NCBI RefSeq assembly: GCF_943734655.1
Contig: NC_071355.1
Coordinates: 78,815,449-78,879,448 of the forward strand
From: Sabethes cyaneus
Taxonomy: Eukaryota > Arthropoda > Insecta > Diptera > Culicidae
Direction of reading: 5' to 3'
Length of the DNA stretch: 64,000 bases
Shown: piece after piece, positions 1-13,751 of the stretch
How the letters are laid out: each line of letters opens with the position of its first letter
Numbering within the stretch: position 1 is the stretch's first letter
Made by a program: the position numbers and the translations under genes
The notes under the pieces: model-generated
Told to the model about the DNA's origin: nothing
The model's database searches: none
What the model saw: the letters and a program-made list of their open reading frames with translations, nothing else

Positions 1-2285
1 CGATGCCGGTTCTTCTAGTAGAGCTCTGTCACTTTGCCACTGTCGCCAGTTTCGCTTTGCTATCGGATCGCTTCATCGTCCGTCGATCGCCGCGCTGCGC
101 TCAGGTTAATTTGACATTTTCTAGCACTGGATACTTCAAGCTTCGGACTCCTCCATAATTGGCATCGAGTGGTACTTGATCACGGTCGGTACAGTACAGG
201 CACACGGAGCGGAGATTGGACCATCTTCAGAGGTAACCGATAGCCGCCATAACCACGTTGACCGACCTTGATCCAGATGCAATAATGCGCGCAGGCTTTT
301 AATTTCCCTTGAAGCCGCCGGCAGCATTTTCACTTTCGATCGCCGAGCCGCGCGCTGCCGTCGCCACCGCCGGGCCTAAGTATTTTGTGTATTAAGTGGT
401 AAATGTTCTGCTATTAACGAGAATGGACTCGACAGTACGGTGCTGGCGAAACGAACCTAAGTATTCAACATGTTGCGCAACATTCGACCGGTGCCGAGTG
501 CCCTATCAGCTGATGGCTATTTTGTGTTTATCTTCCAAGACGGTCCGTCGCTTGATGGGGCATTAAAAGCTTTTGTTATCCGTCGAAATACAGAACGCGC
601 CGGCGCGGGGTTTTGACTCGCACAAGGTTGCCCCGTGCCGCCGACGATGTCGAAGACATCCCGAGAGACGCGAGTGCGTTTGATGTTCCAATGTATGATA
701 GCTGCCAATATTTGTCAGGTTGTGTAGAGACGCAATTATTTATTATAGAAGCGTTTTAAGATGAAAATTGAAACTATGGTTTCTGTTAATTGTGATTGGT
801 CTAATTGTCTTTATTACTAACCAATATTCGACCAACTTTTTATTGAAAGTAATATTTTATAGTTTCCTAGTTTGCCGATGTTGCAGGCGTCATCACTAAT
901 TAGGATGGCAACAAACATTAAAAAACATAGAAATTGTATTGATCCGTTGTTCATAAGTGGACAATAGCGACAGTTTTTACTGCACTTATATGTAACGAGT
1001 CACACCTCCACCGTGTATGTATCTTTTATGCGATTAGTTTCTCCATTTCTCGACAAATATGAAAGGGTTTTTATACACTAAAATACGGAAGGTCTGAAAA
1101 TTATCGTGATAAGTTTTCCAATTATCCAGCAGAGAACTACAGAAACTAGCTAATTAGTAGGAAAGAAAACAAATCGTGTCAGTGTAGCCTTATTATGTGC
1201 TAGCTTTTATAGGCAGCAGATAGAGAACTATCATTAAACAATTCAGTATCGTACAGACTTTCTAAATCAGTATTGTACAGACTTTCTAAAGCTTGATCTA
1301 AATTGAAATTGACTGATACATATGGTAGTTTTCTATAGTCAGGCTTGATTGGATCTTTCTACTTCGTCTTTGCTCTTTTGACTACAACGTCTCAGTCAAA
1401 TAAAAGTCGAAATAGAAGTTCAAACATTTTTCGTGACCGTGTAAATTTTTTTATAAGTGCTATCCGATCGACGCAAGCAAGTCTTTTGACATCGTGTAAT
1501 AAATAATACGTAGTCCTACGTTATTAAAAATATTAGCTTTCGAATAATTCTATAACTATAATCTTTTTTTAATGCACGTCAAGGTTGCAGTGCTCAATTA
1601 CGCTCACTAACGCTCATAGGACCGTACTACTTCTGCCAATGTCGTGTATGTAACTTTTATAGAGCTGAGTGTAATCTATTACCTTTCTGAATAGAATACT
1701 GCATGATATTTTCAATTATTGCTGAGGTCTGCAATTTTTATTACTGATAAATGAACGTTCGTTTACCAATGAAAAAATTACAGCCTTAGTACAGCGTAAA
1801 TACAAAAAATAATTCAGAAGGATTATAGATTAAATCCAGCAGTACACATGTTACATACAGTGAACGTAAATGATCGCTGCACCCTTGCTGCACAAAATGG
1901 CGACATCATTTTTTCGTCAGTTAGATCATGTATACGAAATTTGATAGATGTTAAAACATATTTTGGAAAGCGAGTTAATTTGTGTTGCCAGAAACGAATT
2001 GATCATTCGATTGATAATTTTAAAATTTTGCACGGTTTTGCTGCTATCATCGGAGCATATGATGAATTTAGCGAATTTAGCTTGATCCACTCCGTGAATG
2101 TCATTAAATGTCGACGATAGTAGGTATAATTGAAACAAATTGGATTTCTAATTTTAGTTCTAGCAGAAACGCAATATCACTCATGAACAATGAGAAAATC
2201 AAGGTGCCAAGTTGTTACCTTGAGAAACTCCAGGTTTATTGCTTAATATGTACTTAATCCTAGTTTCACATGTAGTAGCGGAACT
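1..2285. other. Unassigned sequence, no gene recognised
   Basis: The first 720 bases are noticeably more GC-rich than what follows. They hold short minus-strand open frames (around 136-333 and 517-708) that I cannot match to any family and whose composition does not look convincing. From 720 to 2285 the sequence is AT-rich and stop-dense in all frames. The GC-rich start could be an untranslated exon or regulatory DNA of a host gene lying to the left, but nothing in the sequence proves this. Confidence 0.3.
1243..1290. repeat. 24-bp tandem duplication
   Basis: Two head-to-tail 24-bp units (1243-1266 and 1267-1290) differ at one position (ATCG versus ATTG in the middle). It is a simple local duplication in otherwise unassigned DNA. 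Confidence 0.85.
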
Positions 2286-3032
2286 GTGGGTAAAATGAAC
2301 AAGGGGGGGGGGGGGGGTAAAATGAAGGGGGCAGCCAAATTCCCAGTAAACCGATTAAAATCAGTTTCAGATCAATAGGTATCTTCTCCTCAAGCTGTTT
2401 GAGACAATATGTGGTGATCATAAGCTTTCCAATGTGAAAATAAAGGAAAAAGTAAAAAATATTTGCAGAAATCTGACGCCGATGGTAATTTCCACTATTA
2501 GTAAATAAGCTATTTTGGCGAAACAAATTAATTTTCGACTATTGGTATCATTCAGTGTTGTTTGCTTATCACTATCCTGCGGATCTGTCGAAAATTCCAA
2601 ATATTTTTTATCAACTGTTTGTTTATAATAAACACTTGAAAACAATTGGTGTTTTGGGGGTAAAATGAATACCTCACTATGGGGGCAAAATGAACAGTGT
2701 GTATCATGATGTTTTACTTTTCATTTATCAGCAGCTACGAAATAATTGCAATTCAAGCAACAAAAATGATCGAGTCTCTCGAAAAATGACGGAAAATGAC
2801 CGAGTGCTGGAAAATCCTGCGAGTTAAAAGTCAAGCATTGTATGAACGTGGCGAAGATACATTATGTTAACTTTGTGGAGTCCCCTTTTTTATCTACAGG
2901 AGTGTTGAATACCTACGGCTTATGTAGAACAATGATAATGTAAAATAATGTTTGATTTATCCAAACTGCATGTTAACTTAAGTTTTCTATGACATGTTCA
3001 TTTTGCCCTCACTGCATGGTCATTTTACCCAC
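2286..3032. mobile_element. MITE with GTGGGTAAAATGA termini and internal terminal copies
   Basis: The left end (GTGGGTAAAATGAAC at 2288) and the right end (TCATTTTACCCAC ending at 3032) are inverted copies. A third related copy sits inside at 2658-2701, again followed by a GGGGGCAAAATGAAC motif. That internal copy pairs with the right end over roughly 40 bases, so the true unit may be 2658-3032, with 2286-2657 being a partial second copy. A run of 15 G lies at 2303-2317. No coding capacity and no clear target duplication are visible. A non-autonomous DNA transposon is the likeliest identity; the superfamily is unknown. Confidence 0.55.
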
Positions 3033-3530
3033 ATGAAAAAAATCAGCCTCGAATGTGACGCGTTCGAAAAAAAGGAATTTTTCATGACAAATAGTCTTTT
3101 TTTAAACATCTTTATATATCGCTACGTGGAATATGAATTCAGCTTTCAATTCATATAGTGCGATCAGCATTTGGTTGGTTCCTGGGGGAGAAAATGGCGA
3201 AATTGCTAAGGCGCGAAAAGCATTTTCCCCCCAGTACCCCTAGTCTATCGCTAAGATATGAGTGGAGTCAATCAATCATTTTCTGGGCTGCACCAAGTCC
3301 AGCGCTTTTGTTTTGGGTCCAAAGACTGCTTCCGAAAAACGAAAAGATACTTACACATACTTATTTTTCCTTAAGCTTTATAAAATAACATGGTCGAACG
3401 TTAGCTGCTGCCATTATAATTTGGTCACCGAGCCTAACGTTATCCTACTGACTCTTTTTACCTTTCTACTATATAAATATGTATAGCAATCACTTGAAAA
3501 ACCGAAAATCGATAGAAGGTCCTGCGGGAA

Positions 3531-3793
<263 letters not shown>

Positions 3794-4090
3794 GAACGCT
3801 TTTAATGTCACTCACATTTCTCGGAGATGGCTGGACCGATTTGAATGATCTTAATGTCAAATGAAAGGTCTAGGTGTCCCATAAGTCGCTATTGAATTTT
3901 ATACTGGTCGGACTTTTAGTTCAAAAGTTATGTATAAAAGCACGAAAAATACGGGACTTCATTTTCTCGTAGGTCCCTTAACCGATTTGAACAAAATTGA
4001 TTGCATATGAAAGGGGAGCCTTTCAAAACCTTAACTTACCAATTTTATGACGAATGGGCTGGTAGTTTGAAAGTTACATAAGGAAATATT
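3794..4090 (+). repeat. Dispersed repeat attached to the (TG)n tract
   Basis: Immediately after the TG tract comes a block with two similar sub-units, each built around a short motif meaning roughly 'CTGGACCGATTTGAA' (3829) and 'TTAACCGATTTGAACAAA' (3978), each followed by an ATGAAAGG motif. From memory, this arrangement (TG tract, then TCTCGGAGATGGCTGG) is a common dispersed repeat in culicine mosquito genomes, and it resembles microsatellite-associated mini-me-type retroposons. The family name is uncertain; the sub-unit repetition is directly visible. Confidence 0.55.
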
Positions 4091-4214
4091 GAAAAAAAGT
4101 ATTTAAAACAAATTTTTGTTGCACATAAGTTATTCAAACTTAAGCATTTAAGTACCTTGTATTAAACCGCTCAAAACGTGTAAAACCAAAATATATCAAT
4201 CAAGGGTAGATTGT

Positions 4215-4330
4215 ATTGAATGTTTGTATGATGTACGTGTGTATGTATTTATATACGTATTTATTTATGTGTGATGTATGTATGTATGTATGTAATGTAT
4301 GTAATGTATGCGTGTATGTGTCTATGTATT
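4215..4330. repeat. Imperfect GTAT/TATG tetranucleotide tract
   Basis: A patchy (GTAT)n tract with interruptions such as GTAATGTATG. It ends about 60 bases before the start of the next MITE. It is open in one frame only because of its composition. Confidence 0.8.
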
Positions 4331-4390
4331 TGCAGTTTTGCAACTTGCTTGAAATACAAGAAAAAGTGAGAAACATTTTATTATTTCATA

Positions 4391-5373
4391 CCGTTCTGAT
4401 TCAAACTTAGAACAGTCTCAAACTTCGAACACTTCAGACTAAAACGCTCGTTAGTATCGCTAATATGATAAAATGTTATGCTTATTGTACACCACCGTGT
4501 TCGTTAGAATGTCCTCTATCCGCTGAGGTATGACATTGAACTATGGGACTCCTTGTAAGAAATCAGCAGGCGATGGAAAAAAGTGAGAACTCACATTTTA
4601 ACTTCGTTCGCATACTCTTAGCGTTTCGTGCAAAAGTAGATGTTTTTTCGTTTGCATTATTTTACCAATTTTAGAACATTTACCTTCCCACTTCGCGATT
4701 ATTAGGTAGGTGCAAGATATATATAGCTTAAAGCATAGTTCAAATACAATATTTCATGCATTATTTCAAAGATATTAGATAAATAAAAAGTTTTCGAAGT
4801 TTGAATCACGTTTTGAGGTGTGATTCAAACTTCGAACACCCACGAATAATACCCGGTTTTTCCGGATTTTCCTTCGAGAAAATGAATTATCTGAATTGTA
4901 AAGCTGTACAAAGTTAACTTGCTTTAGACGTGGTACATAGAGTTTCAAAATATTAACAATTGACTACAGAAGTACGGATTTAAACTAATTATTGTAAATC
5001 ATACTGTTAGGTGGATTTAAAAAGATAGTGATTAGAAAAATGATGAAATTTCACTTATTTAAGTTGAATGTCACTAAAAACATTAATACTTTTCAAAGTA
5101 ATACAAGTGTTCGATGTCTGAGACTGAAATATTCGAGCTTTGAATGTCGACCATGAAATAGTTTGAAGTTTGAATCAAAACGAACGCCAGTTTTTTAGTG
5201 TTTTTCAATGTAAATTAACATTTTTTCCTCATTTTTTTAAATTTTAACACGAAAATAATTAAATTGTCATGCTATTGAACCATTTATGGGAGTATAATAA
5301 AGATGTTTTCGAACATTTTTCTTTGAAGAAAGTTTCAGCATAGCTTAAGCGTTCGAAGTTTGAATCAAAACGG
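4391..5373. mobile_element. TA-flanked MITE, CCGTTYTGATTCAAACTT ends
   Basis: Left end CCGTTCTGATTCAAACTT (4391) and right end, read inverted, CCGTTTTGATTCAAACTT agree over about 23 of 25 bases and are both flanked by TA (4389-4390 and 5374-5375). This matches the TA target preference of Tc1/mariner/IS630 elements. The motif TTCGAAGTTTGAATCA recurs internally in both orientations (about 4795-4845 and 5160-5185). The 983-bp body has no transposase-like frame, so the element is non-autonomous. Confidence 0.75.
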
Positions 5374-5628
5374 TAGTCAATTTCTTCACTTGCTGTTACT
5401 ACCAATCAGACAAGAAAAGCAGAATAGCGAAGAAAACCAGTTGATTTAGGCGTATAGGTATAGTGGTGTATAGGATTGAAAATGTTAATGAGTTGATTTT
5501 CCCAATTTTGCGCATGGTTGCATCCGCTTAGTTGGTTTCGAGGTACGATCAGTGATGTTAAAAACTCAAAATCTCAAAACTCATCAAAAATCAAAATCAA
5601 CTGTGAATCATGTCAACTTGATCCTATG

Positions 5629-5657
5629 CAGAAAAAACTCACGCGTGAGTTTTTCTG
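5629..5657. repeat. Near-perfect 29-bp palindrome
   Basis: CAGAAAAAACTCACG is followed directly by its reverse complement with a single A/T-run length difference. It sits in AT-rich sequence of unknown role (5375-6120) where I see no gene. Confidence 0.8.
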
Positions 5658-6120
5658 TTTTCATAGCAAGAAGCACAAAACTTACACATATTTCTTCCCG
5701 CTTGATTACATTCTGCTTTGCTCCAACTGCTACCCGGAGCTACACACATATACATACAAATTCGTTGTTGAACAGCATAGGCATTCTCTCGTGCGATACG
5801 TAACGGGGAGTGAGCGTGAGAGAATGAATCTCTAAATAAATCGTAAAGTTCAACTAAAACACACATTCAAACTACATGTTTATCTAATTCTTATTAGGCT
5901 TTTTACTTTCTAGTTAAGAAAATGTCGATTCCCGCGAAGGAAAAATGTGAATTCTGCCAATTTGTTTGCCATCTTAATACATGAATGTGTGCTAGCTTTG
6001 TTTGCTGCTGATGTTTTCTTTCTGCTGATTCATATGTGAGTTCGGCGCTTTTGATCAAGGTTGAAATTTCGTGGTGCTTGAAATCTCATTGAGTTTTTTG
6101 CTGCTATGAATTTTTAAACA

Positions 6121-6319
6121 CTGGGTACGATGCTGGTCTAACATGCCAGTCGTCGCATGTTTGAATCGCGGCTAGGCAGGGTGCTGGATAGAGTCAGTAG
6201 GATTGTTGCACTAGCCCTGTAACCGTTCCGTACTCTAATAGCCGGCTGTGAAGTCTGTCGTTAAAGAAGGGTCAAGTCTTAGAAAGACGTTTAAGCCCAA
6301 GGCTTTGTTTTTTTGCATT
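6121..6319 (+). mobile_element. tRNA-derived SINE, family A (copy 1)
   Basis: This copy carries the hallmarks shared with 32440-32660, 42198-42396 and 57758-57967. It has a tRNA-like head with an anticodon-arm-like hairpin (CTGGTCTAACATGCCAG) and a pol III B-box-like GTTTGAATC. These are followed by a common body with ATAGAGTCAGTAGGATTGTTGCA, CTAATAGCCGGCTGTGAAG and a GAAGGGTCAAGT block near the 3' end, then a T-rich tail. No target duplication is obvious for this copy. Confidence 0.7.
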
Positions 6320-6779
6320 GAAAAAGACAAGCGCTGAAAAATTATTATATTTCCCAACCTCAAGCATGCTTATAGAGCTGCTTTTGCATTATTTCTTTGA
6401 CCTCATCTCGTTTTCTTAACCCTCTAACGGGCAACATCGTAAAAACGCTGTGATCAACTGAAGTTTTTGGAGCGTCTTAGTAGAATACGAAATCCGAAAT
6501 CAAATTTAAAAAAAAATTCTAATTAAATTCTATTATGTACTACTACTAATAAACAGTAGAATTTAATTGGAAAGTTTTCTTTTTAACTTAATTTTATTCT
6601 GTGATCAAGCTCATGATTATTTTTTCATGAAAATACATACAAAAGAAGCTGAAGGTTTGATTTTTATGCAAAAATAATAATCGAAGAAGTGCCAGCTAAG
6701 GAAAAGCCCAATGTCTCTGTTTCGTTGTTTATATCTAGTGCTCTACCTAGTTATGTTTTCATTTTAGATTGTAACACGG

Positions 6780-7295
6780 GACGGTTGAGACCAGAGCCTG
6801 ATACTGGAATCAGCGGGTGGCTTAAGCGCCACTCTCAATAAGAGACCACCCACCTTGTTCGCTTTGCCCAGCTATGAGACCCTCTCCTTACGGGCGGGTA
6901 TTATTTTGTTTCAGGATTCCGGCTGTGAAACGGTTTCACCGTACCGGGACAACGTCAATAGTAAACCAAAAACCTTAAGGAAAACCTGCCAGGGATGACA
7001 AACCGCAACACAAAATATATCGGTTTGGTTCCTTCGACTCTACACAAAATATATATAATTTCTCATCACAGGGACAAGTCTCGCCTGCAATTCATCCGAA
7101 AGCGCTTCAAAATAGAGACGGGGGCTGAAAGATTAGGCCAACCCTGCCCGCTTTCAACGTAAAGCATAAAACACGACGAGAAAGTAGAACGGGAATCGTG
7201 AAATTCTTCTCTCCAGCAAATCCCAAAAAGCTATTTCTTTAGATCTAAAACAATCGATAGTAACCTATAGGATTTATTAGCAGCGAAAAAAATAC
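6780..7295. other. Unassigned, moderately GC-rich, likely repeat-derived
   Basis: This block differs in composition from its AT-rich surroundings and contains a 15-bp palindrome (GTGAAACGGTTTCAC, near 6930) and phrases such as GCGGGTGGCTTAAGCGCCACTC. It has no long open frame. It might be an untranslated part of a retrotransposon, but I cannot name one. Confidence 0.25.
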
Positions 7296-7299
7296 ATTT

Positions 7300-7420
7300 G
7301 CTTGGTTTCATACGGGGTTCGAACCCAGACCCTCCTTCATCAAAATATATTCATCACTATCTGCCTATCTTCGTTATCACAAATTCTTGCGCGCTTACTG
7401 ACTAGGCTACGGCCGTTACA
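7300..7420 (-). mobile_element. tRNA-like SINE head, minus strand
   Basis: Read on the minus strand, TAGCCTAGTCAGTAAGC fits a pol III A box and GGTTCGAACCC is an exact B box. They are about 75 bases apart, far longer than in a real tRNA, and the sequence between them does not form an anticodon arm I can draw. A tRNA-derived SINE or decayed tRNA pseudogene is more likely than a working tRNA gene. Confidence 0.4.
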
Positions 7421-7439
7421 TACGATCTGCGCTTCCCAG

Positions 7440-10400
7440 AGATTGTTATAAGCTATACTGTCGACATACTATCTTCTTGCGTGCTGAGTGCGGTGAGTGC
7501 GGTAAAACGTGCTTGCAGACTTCAGCGATCATTTCGCTGACCTAGGATTTGATTGTTCATTCGGCAGTGCAAAGAAAAAAGATCGATCGATAACGGTAAA
7601 AAAGATTCTGTGCACTGGGTATCATCTTTTAAAGTAACTCGGGCGATGTCTCAAACGGTGAGCAAAAGGAGAACCGTCGACGAATGCGGTTCGAACTCAG
7701 GCGATGTTAACTGAGACGGATTTTCATGTGGGTGGCTTTGCCCACTGGCCCAGCTCGGCACTCAGTGGGGGAGGTACGGTACGGTACCACTAATCGATCA
7801 TGCACATGTCGTTAGAAAGAAGTTTGGAACGTACTCACATAAATTGTAACCATGGATTTTATGCGTTGCTGGATTCCGATGCGATGCTGCGATGTAACTT
7901 CCAGCGGAGATTTGGCGATGCTGTTTGATATGCTGCTCCCTGCCTAGCGACGAGTTGACGAACGTCCCTCTACCGGCCACGTGAGGTTGTGCCGGGAAAT
8001 TTGCCAATAGAAAGTGGAGTGGAATGCGGTTGGTCCGTTGAGTGCGGTGTATCGGGAAACTGCAGCGGATAGAATCTAAAGCCAGAAAAGCACGTATCCA
8101 ACGGGTCGGAATTAAAATCAGCACTGCACGTGGTCTGAATTAAATTTTTACCTCTTGTTCTAATTCGATTAAGCACGATATCTTCTCAAACTTTTCACGC
8201 ACTGCGAGCCTATCTAGCGAATCTAATCTGGGAAAGAAAGCTACTTTAAGGTACACTGTGTTAAATAACTTCACGACTCAAAATCTACCTCAAGAAATAC
8301 ACCGCGGCGCTAAACGAAAATTGTAACCGATCCTATCTTTTCCACGATCCAAGACAAAGTGATCGAGTCAAGCTTAGTTTCCCTCAGATAAATGATAATC
8401 ATAGAAATCTTCGGTTCCGGAACTACGCAATCATTTACGAAGTGTCTTACGAAAGTTCTACCGAACAAGTTGGTTGAAGGAGCCGTCCCCTTAAAGTATC
8501 CCCAAAGCATTGATTTCCTACATCCGAAGTTCAGATTCGACCGAACCGTTTCTCTTTGAAATCCCGAAACAAAAATTCTTCCTCATGCTTTCCCCTTTTC
8601 CTGGGCCAGTGCCGAACAAGGGTTAACTCATTTACTCCCATATCAAGCTTTCAACCCGTCACCGAGTTCTAGTGGGCGCGTAACTCAACTTTTAGACCGG
8701 CGCTCATGCGCAAGGTGCTCAATGGCACTCACTCACTCTCTTGGTACAGCGTGTGAGATTAAATATCTGAAAAGCTTTCATTCGAAGCAAGCCGAGGGGT
8801 TGCTCGATGAGATAATCATAGCAGTAGTAATATTCTAAATTAAGTAAACTTTTGTTTTTAAATTAATTTTAAATCGTGGTAATGCTACAAGATATATTAC
8901 ATAATTGAATTCAAGCATTTAAAACACTCATAGAAAATTTTTGAAGTCAATCTTTTTGTTCTAGATAACCTTTTTTCAAACATAAAAAAGGAAATATTCG
9001 CGCAATAATTGTTTTCGTAATTATTCAGAATGCTTGTTTTTGAAATATGATCACTCTTGAGCGCATGGTCGGAATGTTGTGGTAAAAATATCAAGAAATC
9101 TATACACACATTTTGTAAATAAACAATTCATTCCTATAACTCCAAAAGCTAAGGCTGTCTACAGATCATTTGTGTATGTGCTTACATATATGTTTAAATC
9201 ACTTAAATTTTATAAACAAGCAGGTGTTGATAAAGTAAATTGTATGACGCTTACAAATATTTACACACCCTAGGAAAGAAAATATAATTATTACACGCAG
9301 CACGTTCTTGTGAACTTTAGAATAAGGATTTTGAGGACTAAGGAACTGATATTTAAAAATATAGTCAACTTAATTATACATGTTCCTGAGAATATAAAAT
9401 ATAATTATTGTTGCAGTAGAAAGGCTAAGTCACACCGCTAGGTGGATTAATTCAGGTTTTTATTATTGATTTAACCTAATAACGATCGATTGGATTAGAA
9501 ACGATCATAAAATCACAGGAAATGAATAAATTGCAAATCAATGGAAGCACCGGAGATCAATTGTAAAGTGTTATCACGACTACGGAAATAGGTTTTCAAC
9601 TACACTCTGCACAAATTACAAGCTAATTGGGATATTCAACACAAAACGATCGTCATTTAATACACAATCTATTTACCTATATAAGGACAAAAAGCTGTGA
9701 TCTTTATACTATGATACACTCCTTTCCTAACAACTGATTGTAATTGCATTGTAATCCACCGTCTGCTTCCATTGACTGCGAAAAAATTTCCAACCTGACG
9801 GTATAACATTTGCAAACCAAAAAATAAAACAAAAAAACAAAACCACATCCGTTGTCCAATTCTCTCGAAAATGACCGAAAGCACATCACGGCAATTACCG
9901 GCCCGTTTCATACCGCTTTTCATTTAACGCCGTAATGACCTTAAAGCAGTACTAAATAATTCACTTAAAAAGGTCGTTTCAAGTATGTTGTACTGCGATT
10001 GGTAATAATACGTTTTACGATCGTTAAAACTTATAGCCGTAATTCCTTCGTGTGTTTAACCTTTAATGCCTGTACTGTGTATCGGTAGGTGAGGGTTATT
10101 ATTTTTGGGTCGAAATTAATTTAGTTGAGGGAGAAAAATTTAATGATTTCTATGCAAAAAGGAAGTCTTCTTCACTGGTATCAAATGAACCAAATTTAAG
10201 TTTAAAAATACATCGCATAGAACTGGGTTTAAGATTACTCACATCTAGTTGGCAACTAATCAAGTTTGAACGACTTTTAACTACCTTTCGGTCTTAAGAC
10301 TGCACATTCTGCAAAATAAGTTACAGTGCGAGTGTCGTCATCTGTAAAACGCACATCGGAATTAAGTGGCTTTTGAACTGAACAAACGTTAATGCAAAGT

Positions 10401-13340
10401 TCCACAACCTGGTTTTGCTATCTCAATAGAAGCCTTTATGACACAGGATAAACCCATAAAGTTATAAATTTACAATATGATGACACTGGGTAATAGTAGA
10501 AAAATCCCCTATTATCTCAAGCAAACTAAAGAGATTCCAGGGCTGCGACTTTGCCAATCCATACTGGATGTAGCCTTGCTGACCTAGTTTATTCTCCAGC
10601 ACGCGGATCGAAACTTTGTGGGTCTGAGGGGGAAGAGCTCATCATATAATAAACTAAGTGTTAAATAAAATCAGATCACAACGCGGTACCTTTTATCGAC
10701 GACCCAATATTATGCTGACTCACACAATCCACTCCACACGAGGCAGGAATTCGACCGCTATAGAGTTGATGCGAGAGCATCCTCTCGTGGCCAGTACCTA
10801 CGAGTATAGTGTCGCTTTAAAGTGGTGGGTCCTAGAGAAGTATCTGATTAGATGGCGTGGTTCATTTCTTCCACTTCGTTGAAGTCTCCAAGTGTTGATT
10901 TTCCCGCTCCGATGAATCGGACAGATCAGCGACATTCTGCTGATCGCATGTCGGAGCCGGCAGAGCACAGCTGCGCCGTCTGCTGGAAAGCAAATAAATT
11001 AATCGAACCTTCCTTTTTGGTACCTACCACAGCAACCACCACATGCCAAAGAAAGCAAACGTTCGTTGTCCAAGTTCAAGTGGACCGGGCTGGCCAATTG
11101 CAAAAGGAATAAATGAAACCATTCCTTGTGATCGTGGTTGACACGAGTTTGATGTTTGATTAGAGGGTAGCTTTCGAGCGTAAATAGTAAAACGAGGAAC
11201 GGCTGTTCGCGTTAGGTTGGTTCAAGGCGGCTTGAATACACGATTTAGCTCAAATCCTATTTTTGTAAAATTAAAACATGTTGAAAAATAGCGAATTCGC
11301 AAAGAAAAATATTTATGGTTGTTGCTAATTCAGCAAAATTAAATAACAAATGTATTTTACGACGTTAGCTAACATGGGATTATTTGGAAGGGTTTGCACT
11401 TGTAGGAAGTTGAACCACAGTTGTACACATTGACATTGAATTCGTGCAAATCATCGAGTTCGGGAACATTGATCGGTACAAATTTGCACAGATATCAACG
11501 CACAATGGAATGTTTTTATTGTGCCTAATCTAAAAAAGAAAGTTAAGAAGAGATTCGAACTGGGTCGAAAGGGTGGAGGATAAGCTTTTGCACACGGATG
11601 GATGGAACTAGTGAGGACCGAAAAAGAAAGCAATCAATTACCTCTTCTGCTTTAAAAAATAATCTTGATTAATTCAGTAACTCTTCTCAACTCGTTCGAA
11701 TTCTAAAGAAAGAAGAAAACAAAGCAAGAAAACAAATGTAGTTTTTATTTTAGTACACAGTTTTGCTAAGTCGATCTTGCAGTTTTACCCGGCTGTTCGT
11801 CGAAATTCAAATAACGCTCATAAATTGCGAGTTCACGTGAACGCGAATCCGAATTAAAATATGTTAGAGGTTTATTTGCACCAGTCCGGAAAACTGATTC
11901 GACTGTGAAATCTATAGCCTAAAAAGGCTGTGTCCCGAAACCGGAATGCTGAGCCAATCTATTCCATAACTTATAAATATTGATTTTGATGCAAAAAAAA
12001 AACTCAAAAATCATTGTATTGAAATCTGCGTGCATTGTTTGGTGATTTCAGCCAAAGCATGAATCAGTAATATCGTATACATTTCCCAGTATCGTAAAGA
12101 ACAAAAATGGTTCGATAATGCCCAGGAACGTACGAACCCGTTGGTGGTGCGCCTCGTTGTTCGGAAAAACTGCACCATAATTAACACCTCTTGCGGCTGT
12201 CCGATTGAACAATTGCAACCGTGTTTAGCTCCGAGCTACCGTTTTTTTGTTGTTGCAGGTACCTACGTGATATACGATTAGAGGTTCTAAAACTGCCGGC
12301 ACAATCCCTCGTGGGAAAACTGCACAATAAAGCGTACCTTAATGGGATACAATACCGAAACAGCTGGTATCCTGGCTAAGCCACCGGGCAAGCCGAGCGC
12401 GGAGGATTTCGGTTCGATTTTTGCACCACTCGGTGCTGGTACTTCGAAGTTGAATCGATCGATTCGGTTCTACTGTCAGTCGCTCTGTCATTGAGTCATT
12501 GAGCCATTGATTGGGCTTAGGTGCAGCGCAACCGTTGCTGGCGGACACGCCCTAAAAACTGCCACTCAAAGCAAACAATCAGATCAAAGCTAATGATCAT
12601 GTCCATAATTTTGCATTATAAGCGCAAGATTATGGCGACTCCATCGCGATTGCTGTATGCAAAACACTTGTTGGCAAGTTTGCTACGTGCCATGTCAGGT
12701 CGGGGGGATTACCCCCGTGTCTGTTGTATGCGCATATTGTTCCTCGTACATCAACAAAAACCCTGCTGCTGTCCCTCACACCCGGGCTGCGCGTCAATCG
12801 CAAACATTCATACGGCACTGGCTGGCAGCAGCGTGGCCCAATGTAAATAACAGTCGCGATTTCGGAAACCGGCTCCAGGCGACATGGCCGGAGTCAGACT
12901 GACTGACACCAACTGTACCGCACTGCAATTGCAGGCCAACATTTGTTTGTCAAAAGCGAGAGTGACGAGGTGAGATTTTTTGTGGGTTTCGTTTGTTGTT
13001 TGCTCGACCGATTGTTTGTTGTGAGTTTTTCTGCTGTTTTCGCCCAGCTGCGGGGAAGTACCTACCTACATTACTAAAGTTCATACTAGAGACAACAACT
13101 GTGACAACTTGCGAATGCAATTATACCTTTTTAGCCAGTTTATGTTGAAGTTAGAAACCCCATTTGAATGATCAATACAACTCTGTTCATTATAGCGTTG
13201 GAAAGGTTCACTTTAGGCTCAATAATTGTGAATAGTTTACTATAAATTATTTGTACTCAAAACAGATGGTTGACGTTAATCCTCTTGCTTCCGTACTGCT
13301 CGTCAGAACACTCGATGTAAAGAATTCTTTAGATTGAATG
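7440..13340. other. Long unassigned stretch, no gene recognised
   Basis: No protein family could be recognised in about 5.9 kb. Moderately GC-rich patches occur at 7470-8200, 8640-8760, 10560-11110 and 12150-12960 and give short open frames on both strands, but none shows a family motif or a convincing exon with splice sites. The intervening sequence is AT-rich and stop-dense. Short hairpins are present, for example CGGGGGGATTACCCCCG near 12701. Conserved noncoding DNA or untranslated exons cannot be excluded. Confidence 0.3.
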
Positions 13341-13447
13341 CCCAAGTAGCACACATTAGGTCCATTTAGTTGAAGCAACCGGATTACGACTGAAATGAGT
13401 CATAATTCTGTTATCACAACTAATTTGTAACAACCGTGCTAGTAGGG
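13341..13447. mobile_element. Short MITE with CCC(A/T)AGTAGCAC ends
   Basis: The left end CCCAAGTAGCACA and the inverted right end CCCTACTAGCACG bracket about 107 bases. The element is non-coding. The ends are similar in style to the hairpin element at 41765-41880, which also begins CCCAAG. The target duplication is unclear. Confidence 0.45.
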
Positions 13448-13751
13448 TGGATATGGCTGAGGTAAAAGCGAAACGGAAAACAGGTTCATGTAGCACTTCA
13501 CGTTTATCTTACAATGACATATTTTATCAAGTGCTAAACAGTTACACCAAAGTAAGTCAAACTTTCAAATGCACTCACCAAATAACTGTGTCAGTCGACT
13601 AGTAAAACGAAACTCAAAGGTAGAAAATTGATGTTTGACGCCCTTTTTGAAATTGAGAACTAACTATCATCTGAATCAGCATGTTAAAGTTTTGAAGACT
13701 AAACCTTGTGTTTTTAGTCTTGACCTTGAAATGCGGGCAAACATATATTAA

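Noticed and set aside
7300..7420. A functional tRNA gene (minus strand)
   Set aside because: A and B boxes are about 75 bases apart and no cloverleaf forms between them; a SINE head or pseudogene is more likely.
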